Of a stretch of DNA of 64,000 nucleotides, positions 42,430-49,709 are shown piece after piece. Position 1 is the first letter of the stretch; each line of letters starts with the position of its first letter. Below the pieces are notes generated by a model, which was not told where the DNA came from, did no database searches, and worked only from the letters and a program-made list of their open reading frames with translations. Where the stretch lies: contig NZ_SNXS01000002.1 of the NCBI RefSeq assembly GCF_004362525.1, positions 496,001 through 560,000 of the forward strand, read 5' to 3'. Source of the DNA: Roseateles toxinivorans. Lineage in GTDB: Bacteria > Pseudomonadota > Gammaproteobacteria > Burkholderiales > Burkholderiaceae_C. A program made the position numbers and the translations under genes.

Positions 42430-42456
42430 TGTAGCCCGGATTTCATCCGGGCTACA
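42430..42456. repeat. palindrome after the aldehyde dehydrogenase gene (REP-like)
   Basis: TGTAGCCCGGAT and its exact complement surround a 3-base loop, 4 bp after the dehydrogenase stop. This GTAGCCCGGAT...ATCCGGGCTAC palindrome is a common intergenic repeat in proteobacteria. Its position suggests mRNA 3'-end protection or termination for the dehydrogenase transcript. Confidence 0.7.
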
Positions 42457-42460
42457 CAAC

Positions 42461-43969
42461 TCAAACGTCGAACTTCACGCCCTGAGCCAGCGGCAGCGAA
42501 CGTGAGTAATTGACCGTGTTGGTCGCGCGGCGCATGTAATTGCGCCAGGCGTCCGAGCCCGATTCGCGGCCGCCGCCGGTTTCCTTCTCGCCACCGAAGG
42601 CGCCGCCGATCTCGGCGCCCGAGGTGCCGATATTGACGTTGGCAATGCCGCAGTCGGAACCCGAGGCGCTGAGGAAAGTCTCGGCCTCGCGCAGATCATT
42701 GGTGAAGATCGCCGACGACAGGCCCTGCGGCACGTCGTTCTGCATCGCGATCGCTTCGTCCAGGGTCTTGTAGCGCAGGGTGTACAGAATCGGCGCGAAG
42801 GTCTCCTGGCGCACCACCTGGGTCTGCGCGGGCATGCGCACCAGGGCCGGCACGGCATACCAGGCGTTCGGGTACTGCTCGGCCAGCGCACGGGTGCCGC
42901 CGCTGACCTCACCGCCCTCGGCGCGGGCCTGCTGCAGCGCCTGCTGCATGTGGTCGAACGAGGCCTTGTCGATCAGCGGGCCGACCAGGGTGCCGGCCTC
43001 CAGCGGGCTGCCTATCTTCAGACTGGCGCGGGCCCGGTCCAGGCGGGCGACCAGCTCGTCGTGGATGCTTTCATGGGCGATCAGCCGGCGCGTCGTCGTG
43101 CAGCGCTGGCCGGCCGTGCCATAGGCGCCGAACAGGATGCCGCGCACGGCCAGTTCCAGATCGGCCGACGGCGTGACGATGATGGCGTTGTTGCCGCCCA
43201 GCTCCAAGAGGCTGCGGCCGAAGCGTGCTGCGACCTTGGGGCCGACCGCGCGGCCCATGCGGGTGCTGCCGGTGGCCGACAGCAGGGCCACCTTGGGGTG
43301 CTCGACCAGGGCCTCGCCAACGGCCGCTCCGCCGTTCAGCACCTGGGACAGATGGGCCGGAGCATCGGCGCCATAGCGGGCCAGCGCGCGCTCGAACAGC
43401 GCCTGCGTGGCCAGTGCCGTCAGCGGTGTCTTTTCCGAAGGTTTCCAGACGCAGGCATTGCCGCAGACCAGGGCCAGGGCCGAGTTCCAGGCCCAGACGG
43501 CGACGGGGAAGTTGAAGGCGCTGATGATGCCCACCACGCCCAGCGGCAGCCATTGCTCCATCATGCGGTGGCCGGGGCGCTCGGAGGCAATCGTCAGGCC
43601 GCAGAGCTGGCGCGACAGGCCGACGGCGAAGTCGCAGATGTCAATCATCTCCTGCACCTCGCCGTCACCCTCGCTGGTGACCTTGCCGGCCTCCAGCGCG
43701 ACCAACTGGCCAAGTTCACTCTTGTGCGCACGCAGCTCCTCACCGAACAGCCGCACCAGCTCGCCGCGCTTGGGTGCCGGCACATTGCGCCAGACCAGGA
43801 AGGCGGCGTGGCTGCGGGCAATCGCGGCCTGCATGTCGGCGACGGTGGCCTCGTGCACGGCGCCGATTTGGGCGCCATCGATCGGCGAGCGCACGGCCAG
43901 GGTGCCGCCGCTGCGGGCGGCTTCGCTGACGCCCAGGGCATTCAGCAGATCATTCACTTGTGTCGTCAT
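42461..43969 (-). CDS. ALDH7-family aldehyde dehydrogenase (alpha-aminoadipate semialdehyde/L-piperideine-6-carboxylate dehydrogenase-like)
   Basis: Encodes 502 residues, usual for ALDH7. IISAFNFPVAVWAWNSALALVCGNACVWKPSEKTPL, SLLELGGNNAIIV (catalytic Glu), GTAGQRCTTTRR (nucleophilic Cys) and FAPILYTL match the antiquitin/AmaB branch. It oxidises the aminoadipate semialdehyde from lysine breakdown to alpha-aminoadipate with NAD. It lies 19 bp after a saccharopine-dehydrogenase-family gene in the same direction, and an Lrp regulator is divergent from that gene. This supports a lysine role; piperideine-carboxylate is the equivalent cyclic form. Confidence 0.9.
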   Translation of the reverse strand: MTTQVNDLLNALGVSEAARSGGTLAVRSPIDGAQIGAVHEATVADMQAAIARSHAAFLVWRNVPAPKRGELVRLFGEELRAHKSELGQLVALEAGKVTSEGDGEVQEMIDICDFAVGLSRQLCGLTIASERPGHRMMEQWLPLGVVGIISAFNFPVAVWAWNSALALVCGNACVWKPSEKTPLTALATQALFERALARYGADAPAHLSQVLNGGAAVGEALVEHPKVALLSATGSTRMGRAVGPKVAARFGRSLLELGGNNAIIVTPSADLELAVRGILFGAYGTAGQRCTTTRRLIAHESIHDELVARLDRARASLKIGSPLEAGTLVGPLIDKASFDHMQQALQQARAEGGEVSGGTRALAEQYPNAWYAVPALVRMPAQTQVVRQETFAPILYTLRYKTLDEAIAMQNDVPQGLSSAIFTNDLREAETFLSASGSDCGIANVNIGTSGAEIGGAFGGEKETGGGRESGSDAWRNYMRRATNTVNYSRSLPLAQGVKFDV

Positions 43970-43988
43970 TTTTTGCTTGCTCCGTCAC

Positions 43989-45083
43989 TCACCCGATGGA
44001 CTCAACCTGCCGCGACTGCTGGTACGCCTTGCCGAAGCGGTTCGCCAGGAAAGCCGGCAACTCTACTTGCTCCTGACGGATGAAGCCAGCACGGGGCAGC
44101 TTGCCCTCGCGGAACAGGTCGACGGCGGCGCAGATGCCGGCGGCGGTGGTGATCTGGATGGCGGACAGCGGCGCGGCCTCATCGCGGTCGGCAAAGATCT
44201 TGCGGGCGAACACCTCCTGCACCAGGCTGCCCCCGCGCATGCCGGAGACGGTCACAAACACGAGCACCACGTCCTGCATCGTCGCGGGCATGGACTTGCG
44301 CATGATGTTCTTCAGCGTCTCCTGGTCGCTCTTCAGCTGCAGGTCGTGCAGCAGCATCATCATCAGGTCGCGGTGGCCGGGGTAGCGCACCGTCTTGTAG
44401 TCGAGATTGCGCACGCGGCCGGCCAGGGTTTCGCACAGCGTGCCCAGGCCGCCCGAGGTGTTGAAGGCCTCGTACTCGGTGCCGTCCAGCGAGAAGTGCT
44501 CCAGGCCTTCCAGTGGCAAGGCGGCGATGGTCTCGCCGTCGTGGATGCTTTCGCAGGGGTGGCAGTACTCGTTGATCAGGCCGTCCACGCTCCAGGTCAG
44601 GTTGTACTTCAAGGCATTGGTCGGGAAGGCCGGCAGCGCGCCGACGCGCATCTTCACGTCGTGCAGCGAGTCGAAGCTCTTGGCCAGGTGATGGGCGACG
44701 ATGCCGATGAAGCCGGGCGCCAGCCCGCACTGCGGCATGAAGGCGGTCTTGGCGCCCTCGGCGATGCGCTTGATCTCCTTGGTGGCGGCCACGTCTTCCG
44801 TCAGATCGAAGTAGTTGCAGCCGGCTTCCAGCGCGACATGGGCCACGGTGATGGCCAGGTGGTAGGGCAGTGCGTTGATGACCGTCTCCTGGCCCTTCAG
44901 CGCGGCGAACAGGGCCTTGGCATCTTCGGTGTCGACCACCAGCGTTTTGACACCGACCGGCTCCAGCTTGGCCAGCGCCGCGGCGCTCTTGTCCATCACC
45001 GTTACCTGGTAGTCACCGCTGCCTTGCAGCAAACGGGCAATGGTCTGGCCGATGTGTCCGGCGCCTAGCAGTGCAACTTTCAT
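43989..45083 (-). CDS. saccharopine dehydrogenase family protein
   Basis: Encodes 364 residues from the ATG at 45083, with GGAG upstream. MKVALLGAGHIGQTIARLLQGSGDYQVTVMDKS is an NAD(P)-binding Rossmann start. FDLTEDVAATKEIKRIAEGAKTAFMPQCGLAPGFIGIVAH and the central KYNLTWSVDGLINEYCHPC segment fit saccharopine dehydrogenase-like reductases. In the lysine catabolic route it would release glutamate and aminoadipate semialdehyde from saccharopine, and the ALDH7 product follows. No lysine-ketoglutarate reductase is found nearby, so it may act on another substrate. Confidence 0.88.
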   Translation of the reverse strand: MKVALLGAGHIGQTIARLLQGSGDYQVTVMDKSAAALAKLEPVGVKTLVVDTEDAKALFAALKGQETVINALPYHLAITVAHVALEAGCNYFDLTEDVAATKEIKRIAEGAKTAFMPQCGLAPGFIGIVAHHLAKSFDSLHDVKMRVGALPAFPTNALKYNLTWSVDGLINEYCHPCESIHDGETIAALPLEGLEHFSLDGTEYEAFNTSGGLGTLCETLAGRVRNLDYKTVRYPGHRDLMMMLLHDLQLKSDQETLKNIMRKSMPATMQDVVLVFVTVSGMRGGSLVQEVFARKIFADRDEAAPLSAIQITTAAGICAAVDLFREGKLPRAGFIRQEQVELPAFLANRFGKAYQQSRQVESIG

Positions 45084-45175
45084 GGGGGTCTCCAAAGCGG
45101 GTGGTGTTGCGCCGCAGTCTAGGAGTGACCAATGACGAAAGAAAGCATGAGTTCGACGGATAAGATCGAAACTTT

Positions 45176-45207
45176 GACGTATCGTCACCAGATTCAATCG
45201 ATACGTC
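45176..45207. promoter_or_regulatory. inverted repeat, candidate Lrp-family operator
   Basis: GACGTATCG and its exact complement CGATACGTC are 14 bp apart in the 141-bp divergent spacer between the saccharopine dehydrogenase and Lrp genes. The symmetry and placement fit autoregulation and control of the catabolic pair by the Lrp protein. Confidence 0.6.
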
Positions 45208-45224
45208 CGATTCAAGGGTTATCC

Positions 45225-45701
45225 ATGAGCGATGCTTCCACCCCCGTTCCGAGCGCGCCGGGCGCGCCGAAAGACCAGCTGGACCGCGACCTGATCGCGC
45301 TGCTGCAGGCCAACGCCCGCGAGAGCACGGCCAATCTGGCACGCAAGCTGGGCGTGGCGCGTACCACCATCGTGGCGCGGCTGGCGCGTCTCGAAGCCGA
45401 CGCGGTGATCGTCGGCTACACGGTGCGCCTGGGCGTCGAGGCGGCCGAGCGGGCGGTGCAGGCCTTCGTCGGCCTGAGCATCAGCCCCAAGGCGGCGAAA
45501 GAGGTGATTCGGCGGCTGACCCGGCTGCCGGAACTGCGCCAGCTCAGCTCGGTTAGCGGCGAGTTCGACTACATGGCCCTGCTGCGCACCGAGTCCACCA
45601 CCCGGCTGGATGCGCTGCTGGACGAAATCGGCGAGATGGAAGGCGTGATCAAAACCACCACCTCGGTGGTCTTGGCGGTGCGCATCGACCGGATGGCGTA
45701 A
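45225..45701 (+). CDS. Lrp/AsnC-family regulator
   Basis: Encodes 158 residues from the ATG at 45225 (AAGGG upstream). The helix-turn-helix reads LDRDLIALLQANARESTANLARKLGVARTTIVARLARLE, followed by the RAM ligand domain (AFVGLSISPKAAKEVIRRLTRLPELRQLSSVSGEFDYMALLR). Lrp-type regulators sense amino acids. It is divergent from saccharopine dehydrogenase and ALDH7, so lysine or a breakdown product is the likely effector. The longer frame to 45132 is rejected for lack of a ribosome site. Confidence 0.92.
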   Translation: MSDASTPVPSAPGAPKDQLDRDLIALLQANARESTANLARKLGVARTTIVARLARLEADAVIVGYTVRLGVEAAERAVQAFVGLSISPKAAKEVIRRLTRLPELRQLSSVSGEFDYMALLRTESTTRLDALLDEIGEMEGVIKTTTSVVLAVRIDRMA

Positions 45702-45721
45702 CAAATGCAAGCGCCTGCGGC

Positions 45722-48205
45722 ATGATGTCCGGCCCCCACCGCATCGCTGCCATGGCCCAGCCACCCGCCTCGAACCCGAACGACGATCCCACGGTGATCC
45801 AGGGGCGCTCGGGCGTGGCCGCGGCGGAGGACCCCGACGCGACGATTCTGGACAGCTCGCGGCGGCGCCCGCAGGTGCCGCGTCATGACGAAGACGCCAC
45901 CGTCATCAAGCCTCGCGTCACCCAGGTGCTGCCCGGGCCGGGCGCGGCGCCTGCACTTGCCGCGCCGCCACCCCCGCGCCGCCCGCCGCTGCCCAAGGGC
46001 AATGCGATCGCGCTGCCGGTGGGCTTCAGGCTGCACGAGTACCGCATCGACGCCGTACTGGGCCAGGGGGGCTTCGGCATCACCTATCTGGCCACCGATG
46101 TGAACCTGAATGCGCCGGTGGCGGTGAAGGAGTATCTGCCCGAGGACATCGCCTTCCGCTCGTCGACGCGCAGCGTATCGCCGAATGCCAGCGAGCACCG
46201 CGAGCGCTACCAGCAGGGGCTGGACAGCTTTCTGGTCGAGGCCCGCACGCTGGCCAGCTTTCGCCACCCGAACATCGTGCGCGTGGCCCGCTTCTTCGAG
46301 GCTCATGACACCGCCTATATGGTGCTGGAGTATGAGAAGGGCGCCTCGCTGAAGAGCTGGTGGCCGCAGCACAGCGAGATCGGCGAGAAGGGCCTGGCGC
46401 GGTTGCTGCAGCCGCTGCTGGACGGCCTGGCCGTGGTCCATGCCACCGGCTTTCTGCACCGCGACATCAAGCCCGACAACATCCAGCTGCGCCAGGAGGA
46501 CGGCCGGCTGGTGCTGCTGGATTTCGGCTCGGCCGGCCAGGCGGTGGCCGTCAGCGACCCGGCCACCGTGGTCGTGACCCCTGGCTATGCGCCGATCGAG
46601 CAGTACGGCCTGGGCGAGCAGGGCCCCTGGACCGATATCTACGCGCTGGGAGCCACGCTGTACTGGATGATCAGCGGCAAGAAGCCGCCCGATGCCGAGA
46701 GCCGCTGGATGATTTCGCAGTCCTCGCCCAGCGCCACCCACCTGCCGAGGGATCCGATGCCGGCCGCGGTGGAGGTCGGCCGTGGCCGCTACAGCGAGAG
46801 CTTTCTGCAGGCCATAGACTGGGCGCTGAACCCCGACCCCAAGGCCAGGCCGCGCGATGTGGCCGAGTGGCGCACCCTGCTGTTCGCGGCCCAGGCCTCG
46901 AACTTGAGCCTTCGCGATGCGCTGCGCTCCGGCGATGTGCTTCAGGGCGGCGCCGCCCTGGTGCGCAAGCCACGCCAGGGCCTGCAGCGCGCGGCACGCG
47001 GCCTGGTCCAGGTGCTGCACCCGGGCGCCTGGCCGCTGGCGGTGAAGATGGCCGTGGCCATGGTGCTGACGGCGCTGCTGCCGATGCTGATCACCGCCTA
47101 CTACAACCTCAATGGCAGCCTGGCAGCCGTCTCGACCAGCGAGCTGCGCAATCTGGAGCAGCTGGCGCGCAGCACGGCCGGGCGCCTGGCCCAGCTGATA
47201 GGCGACAGCCAGAAGCTGGCACGGTCGTTGGGCACCGATGGCGATTTCACCGCCTTCCTGGCCCATCCGGAGCCGGCGCACCGTGATGCGATCAAGAGCA
47301 AGCTGGAGCGTCTGGTGGCCGCGAACCGCGACATCCATCTGATCATGGTGATGGATGCCAAGGGCACGGCCCTGGTGTCCAGCGACGCCGAACTGATCGG
47401 CCGCAACTTCGCCTTCCGCCAGTATTTCAAGTCGGCGATGCAGGGCCAGTCCTATGTGACCGGCATCGTCGTCGGGGCGGTGGCCGGGGCGGCGGGCATG
47501 TTCTACGCTGAGCCCATCTTTGATGCAAGCAAGCAAGTCGTCGGCGCCGTCGTGCTGCGCATCCGCGCATCCAGCTTTGCCAGCATCCTCGACGAGGTGC
47601 AGGACGAAGCCAAGCGGGTGTCCATGCTGATCGATGGCGACGGCGTGCTGATCTACCACCCGCGCGAGGACCTGCTCTACCGCAGCCTGATGCCGCTGAG
47701 CGCCGACACCCTGGCCGCCATCCGCGCCGATCAGCGCTTTCGCCGCAACGACATCGGCAGCCTGAATCTGCCCGAGCTGGCGGCGGCGATCAAGAGCACG
47801 CAGACCATGGGCCATGTGGACTACCAGTCGGCCGTGACCCAGCGCGCCGAGGTGGCCGGCTTCGCGCCGGTGCCGGGCCATGACTGGACGGTGGTGGTCA
47901 GCGAGGCGCGCGAGGAGTTCGAGGCGCCGCTGCAGCAGCTGTTCACTCACCTGCTGATCAGCGTCGCCCTGGTCGGGCTGCTGTTCCTGGGCCTGGCCCT
48001 GCTGTTCGCGCGCAGCATCGTGCGACCGATCAAGCAGCTGACCCAGGCCGCGCAGGCGCTGAAAAACGGCGACTTCGATGCCGCCACCGTCACCGTCAGG
48101 CGCCGCGACGAGATCGGCCTGCTGGCCCGCACCTTCAATGTGATGATAGACGTGCTGCGCCAGCGCGAGCGTGAACGCGAGCATGGCGGGAGCCCGCGCG
48201 AATGA
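45722..48205 (+). CDS. transmembrane Ser/Thr protein kinase with dCache sensor and C-terminal HAMP
   Basis: Encodes 827 residues; starts at 45722, 45725 or 45752 are possible. The kinase (about 103-390) has GQGGFG, Lys136, HRDIKPDN (246-253) and DFG (267-269). TM1 is at about 439-461, a periplasmic double-Cache domain at 463-740, TM2 at 741-762 and a HAMP at the extreme C terminus. Kinase and HAMP thus lie on opposite membrane termini, an unusual order. The N-terminal proline-rich leader carries three FHA-ligand-like threonines, DDPTVIQ, DPDATILD and DEDATVIK (Thr24, 41, 60). It overlaps the hydrolase gene by 4 bp. Confidence 0.9.
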   Translation: MMSGPHRIAAMAQPPASNPNDDPTVIQGRSGVAAAEDPDATILDSSRRRPQVPRHDEDATVIKPRVTQVLPGPGAAPALAAPPPPRRPPLPKGNAIALPVGFRLHEYRIDAVLGQGGFGITYLATDVNLNAPVAVKEYLPEDIAFRSSTRSVSPNASEHRERYQQGLDSFLVEARTLASFRHPNIVRVARFFEAHDTAYMVLEYEKGASLKSWWPQHSEIGEKGLARLLQPLLDGLAVVHATGFLHRDIKPDNIQLRQEDGRLVLLDFGSAGQAVAVSDPATVVVTPGYAPIEQYGLGEQGPWTDIYALGATLYWMISGKKPPDAESRWMISQSSPSATHLPRDPMPAAVEVGRGRYSESFLQAIDWALNPDPKARPRDVAEWRTLLFAAQASNLSLRDALRSGDVLQGGAALVRKPRQGLQRAARGLVQVLHPGAWPLAVKMAVAMVLTALLPMLITAYYNLNGSLAAVSTSELRNLEQLARSTAGRLAQLIGDSQKLARSLGTDGDFTAFLAHPEPAHRDAIKSKLERLVAANRDIHLIMVMDAKGTALVSSDAELIGRNFAFRQYFKSAMQGQSYVTGIVVGAVAGAAGMFYAEPIFDASKQVVGAVVLRIRASSFASILDEVQDEAKRVSMLIDGDGVLIYHPREDLLYRSLMPLSADTLAAIRADQRFRRNDIGSLNLPELAAAIKSTQTMGHVDYQSAVTQRAEVAGFAPVPGHDWTVVVSEAREEFEAPLQQLFTHLLISVALVGLLFLGLALLFARSIVRPIKQLTQAAQALKNGDFDAATVTVRRRDEIGLLARTFNVMIDVLRQREREREHGGSPRE

Positions 48206-49224
48206 GTTTGGCGAACGGACTCTGGACCGACTGGAGCGCCGCCGCCGAGCGCCTGGACCGGCGCTTTGCCGGTCTGTACCAGCTGCGCTCCTTCGACTAC
48301 CGCCAGCCGCTGCGTCTGCAGCAGGGCGTACCCCGGCGCCTGCAGCGGCCCTACACCACGCCGGTGGCCTATGCCGACTGGGGGCCGCGCGATGCACCGA
48401 TACTGATCTGCTGCGGCGGCGTGGCCAACACCGCGATGCGCTTCAGCTTTCTGGCCGCCGACCTGAGCCGCCACCCGGCCGGCGCCTGGCGCGTGATCGC
48501 CCCGGACTGGCTGGGTCGTGGCCAATCGGGCTGGCTGGCCGACGAATGCGAGTACGCGCGCGACACCTACGTTGAGCAGCTGCGCCAGCTGATCGCCCAC
48601 CTCGGCGGCGGGCCGGTGGCGCTGCTCGGCTCGTCGATGGGCGGCTCGGTCGGCCTAGCCTTGGCCGCCAGCAATCCTTCCCTGGTCAGCCGCTTGATAC
48701 TCAATGACGTCGGTCCGCACATCCCGCGCGCGCGCCGCCTGAAGCGGGCCAACACGCTGGCGCGCCACTACGTGTTCCGCTCGCCGGCCGACATCATGCG
48801 GCGCGTCGGGGCCTCGCACAAGAACGACGGCCCGGTGCCGGAAGATATCCGCCTGTTCCTGGCCTGGCACCAGACCCGCTGGTCGCGCGAGAACGCCGGC
48901 CGCGTCTACCGGCTGGACCCGCGCGCGCTGCAGGCCTACCGCACCGATGCCCAGCAGGCGGTGGACCAGTGGCAGGCCTGGCGCCGGCTCGACTGCCCGC
49001 TGCTGGTGCTGCACGGCATGCAATCCGATGCCCTGCTTGCACCCACCCTGCGCCGCATGCAGAAAACGCAAGACATGACCCTGGTGCACATTCCGCAGAC
49101 CGGTCACACGCCGGTGTTGTTTGATCGGAACCAGACCGGGTTGCTGGGCCACTGGCTGGCGTCTGGCAGGCGCGAGGCCGCCGAGCTGTCGCTACCGCTG
49201 GCCTGGCCACGCCAGCCCTGGTAG
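48202..49224 (+). CDS. alpha/beta-hydrolase
   Basis: Encodes 340 residues starting in an ATGA overlap with the kinase stop. The alpha/beta-hydrolase features are the oxyanion region ILICCGGVANTAMRF, the GSSMGGSVG nucleophile elbow (Ser in G-S-S-M-G), a later acidic residue region LVLHGMQSDAL and a C-terminal catalytic His in HIPQTGHTPVLF. No signal peptide. Its coupling with a membrane kinase suggests a shared pathway or a kinase substrate, but the substrate of the hydrolase cannot be read from sequence. Confidence 0.87.
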   Translation: MSLANGLWTDWSAAAERLDRRFAGLYQLRSFDYRQPLRLQQGVPRRLQRPYTTPVAYADWGPRDAPILICCGGVANTAMRFSFLAADLSRHPAGAWRVIAPDWLGRGQSGWLADECEYARDTYVEQLRQLIAHLGGGPVALLGSSMGGSVGLALAASNPSLVSRLILNDVGPHIPRARRLKRANTLARHYVFRSPADIMRRVGASHKNDGPVPEDIRLFLAWHQTRWSRENAGRVYRLDPRALQAYRTDAQQAVDQWQAWRRLDCPLLVLHGMQSDALLAPTLRRMQKTQDMTLVHIPQTGHTPVLFDRNQTGLLGHWLASGRREAAELSLPLAWPRQPW

Positions 49225-49303
49225 CGTTCGCCATCTTGGTGCATCGTATTTGATGCCAACTTGATGCCGTGGCGGGTATTGCACCTTTTTGCTGCAAATT
49301 ATT

Positions 49304-49317
49304 GGCATGTGTCTTGC
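49304..49317 (+). promoter_or_regulatory. sigma-54-type -24/-12 promoter
   Basis: TTGGCATGTGTCTTGCG carries GG at 49304-49305 and GC at 49316-49317, ten bases apart, the defining spacing of RpoN promoters. The -24 box differs from TGGCAC by one base. Start of transcription would be near 49329, 23 bp before the ATG of a 47-residue membrane protein. A GCATC/GATGC inverted repeat at 49241-49256 could be an enhancer-binding site. Needs an RpoN-dependence test. Confidence 0.55.
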
Positions 49318-49351
49318 GTGCGTGGGGCTCATCCGATCAAAGGAGTCAGCG

Positions 49352-49495
49352 ATGCAAGCAATGAATGTTCATCAGGTTGTCCAGCGTGGGCGCGGCCAGC
49401 GCCTGCTGGTACCGGCCAAGGCGTTGATCGTGCTGGCCTTCACCTGGGGTGTGCTCTATCCGACCCTGCTGTGGAGTCTGCGGCACGTGTTCTAG
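49352..49495 (+). CDS. 47-residue single-span membrane protein
   Basis: An ATG at 49352 with AAAGGAG eight bases upstream opens a 47-residue frame: MQAMNVHQVVQRGRGQRLL, then VPAKALIVLAFTWGVLYPTLLWSLRHVF. The basic N terminus and hydrophobic C-terminal helix (about residues 22-44) fit a small inner-membrane protein. A sigma-54-like promoter is directly upstream. I know no matching family. Strong ribosome site and promoter make it likely to be real. Confidence 0.65.
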   Translation: MQAMNVHQVVQRGRGQRLLVPAKALIVLAFTWGVLYPTLLWSLRHVF

Positions 49496-49709
49496 CCCTT
49501 TTGCGTCCGGGCGGGGCGCCTTGCGCCCGCGACGAACCTATGGAAACGTGCACAGGGCCCGCATCCTTGATATAACTCAAGTGAGGCCCGGGTCGCAGCG
49601 CATGCTCCCTAACGCTGTCATCAACTTTCTTCTTGCAGCGCTGCCGGTCCTGACACGGAGCCTCCACCCGACGTGAGTCTCACAGGCTCGGCGTCGTCAA
49701 GGGGGTTGT

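Noticed and set aside
45569-48397. A 942-residue minus-strand frame opposite the Ser/Thr kinase
   Set aside because: Rich in His, Gln, Arg and Gly with no recognisable fold; the kinase on the other strand carries full catalytic motifs.
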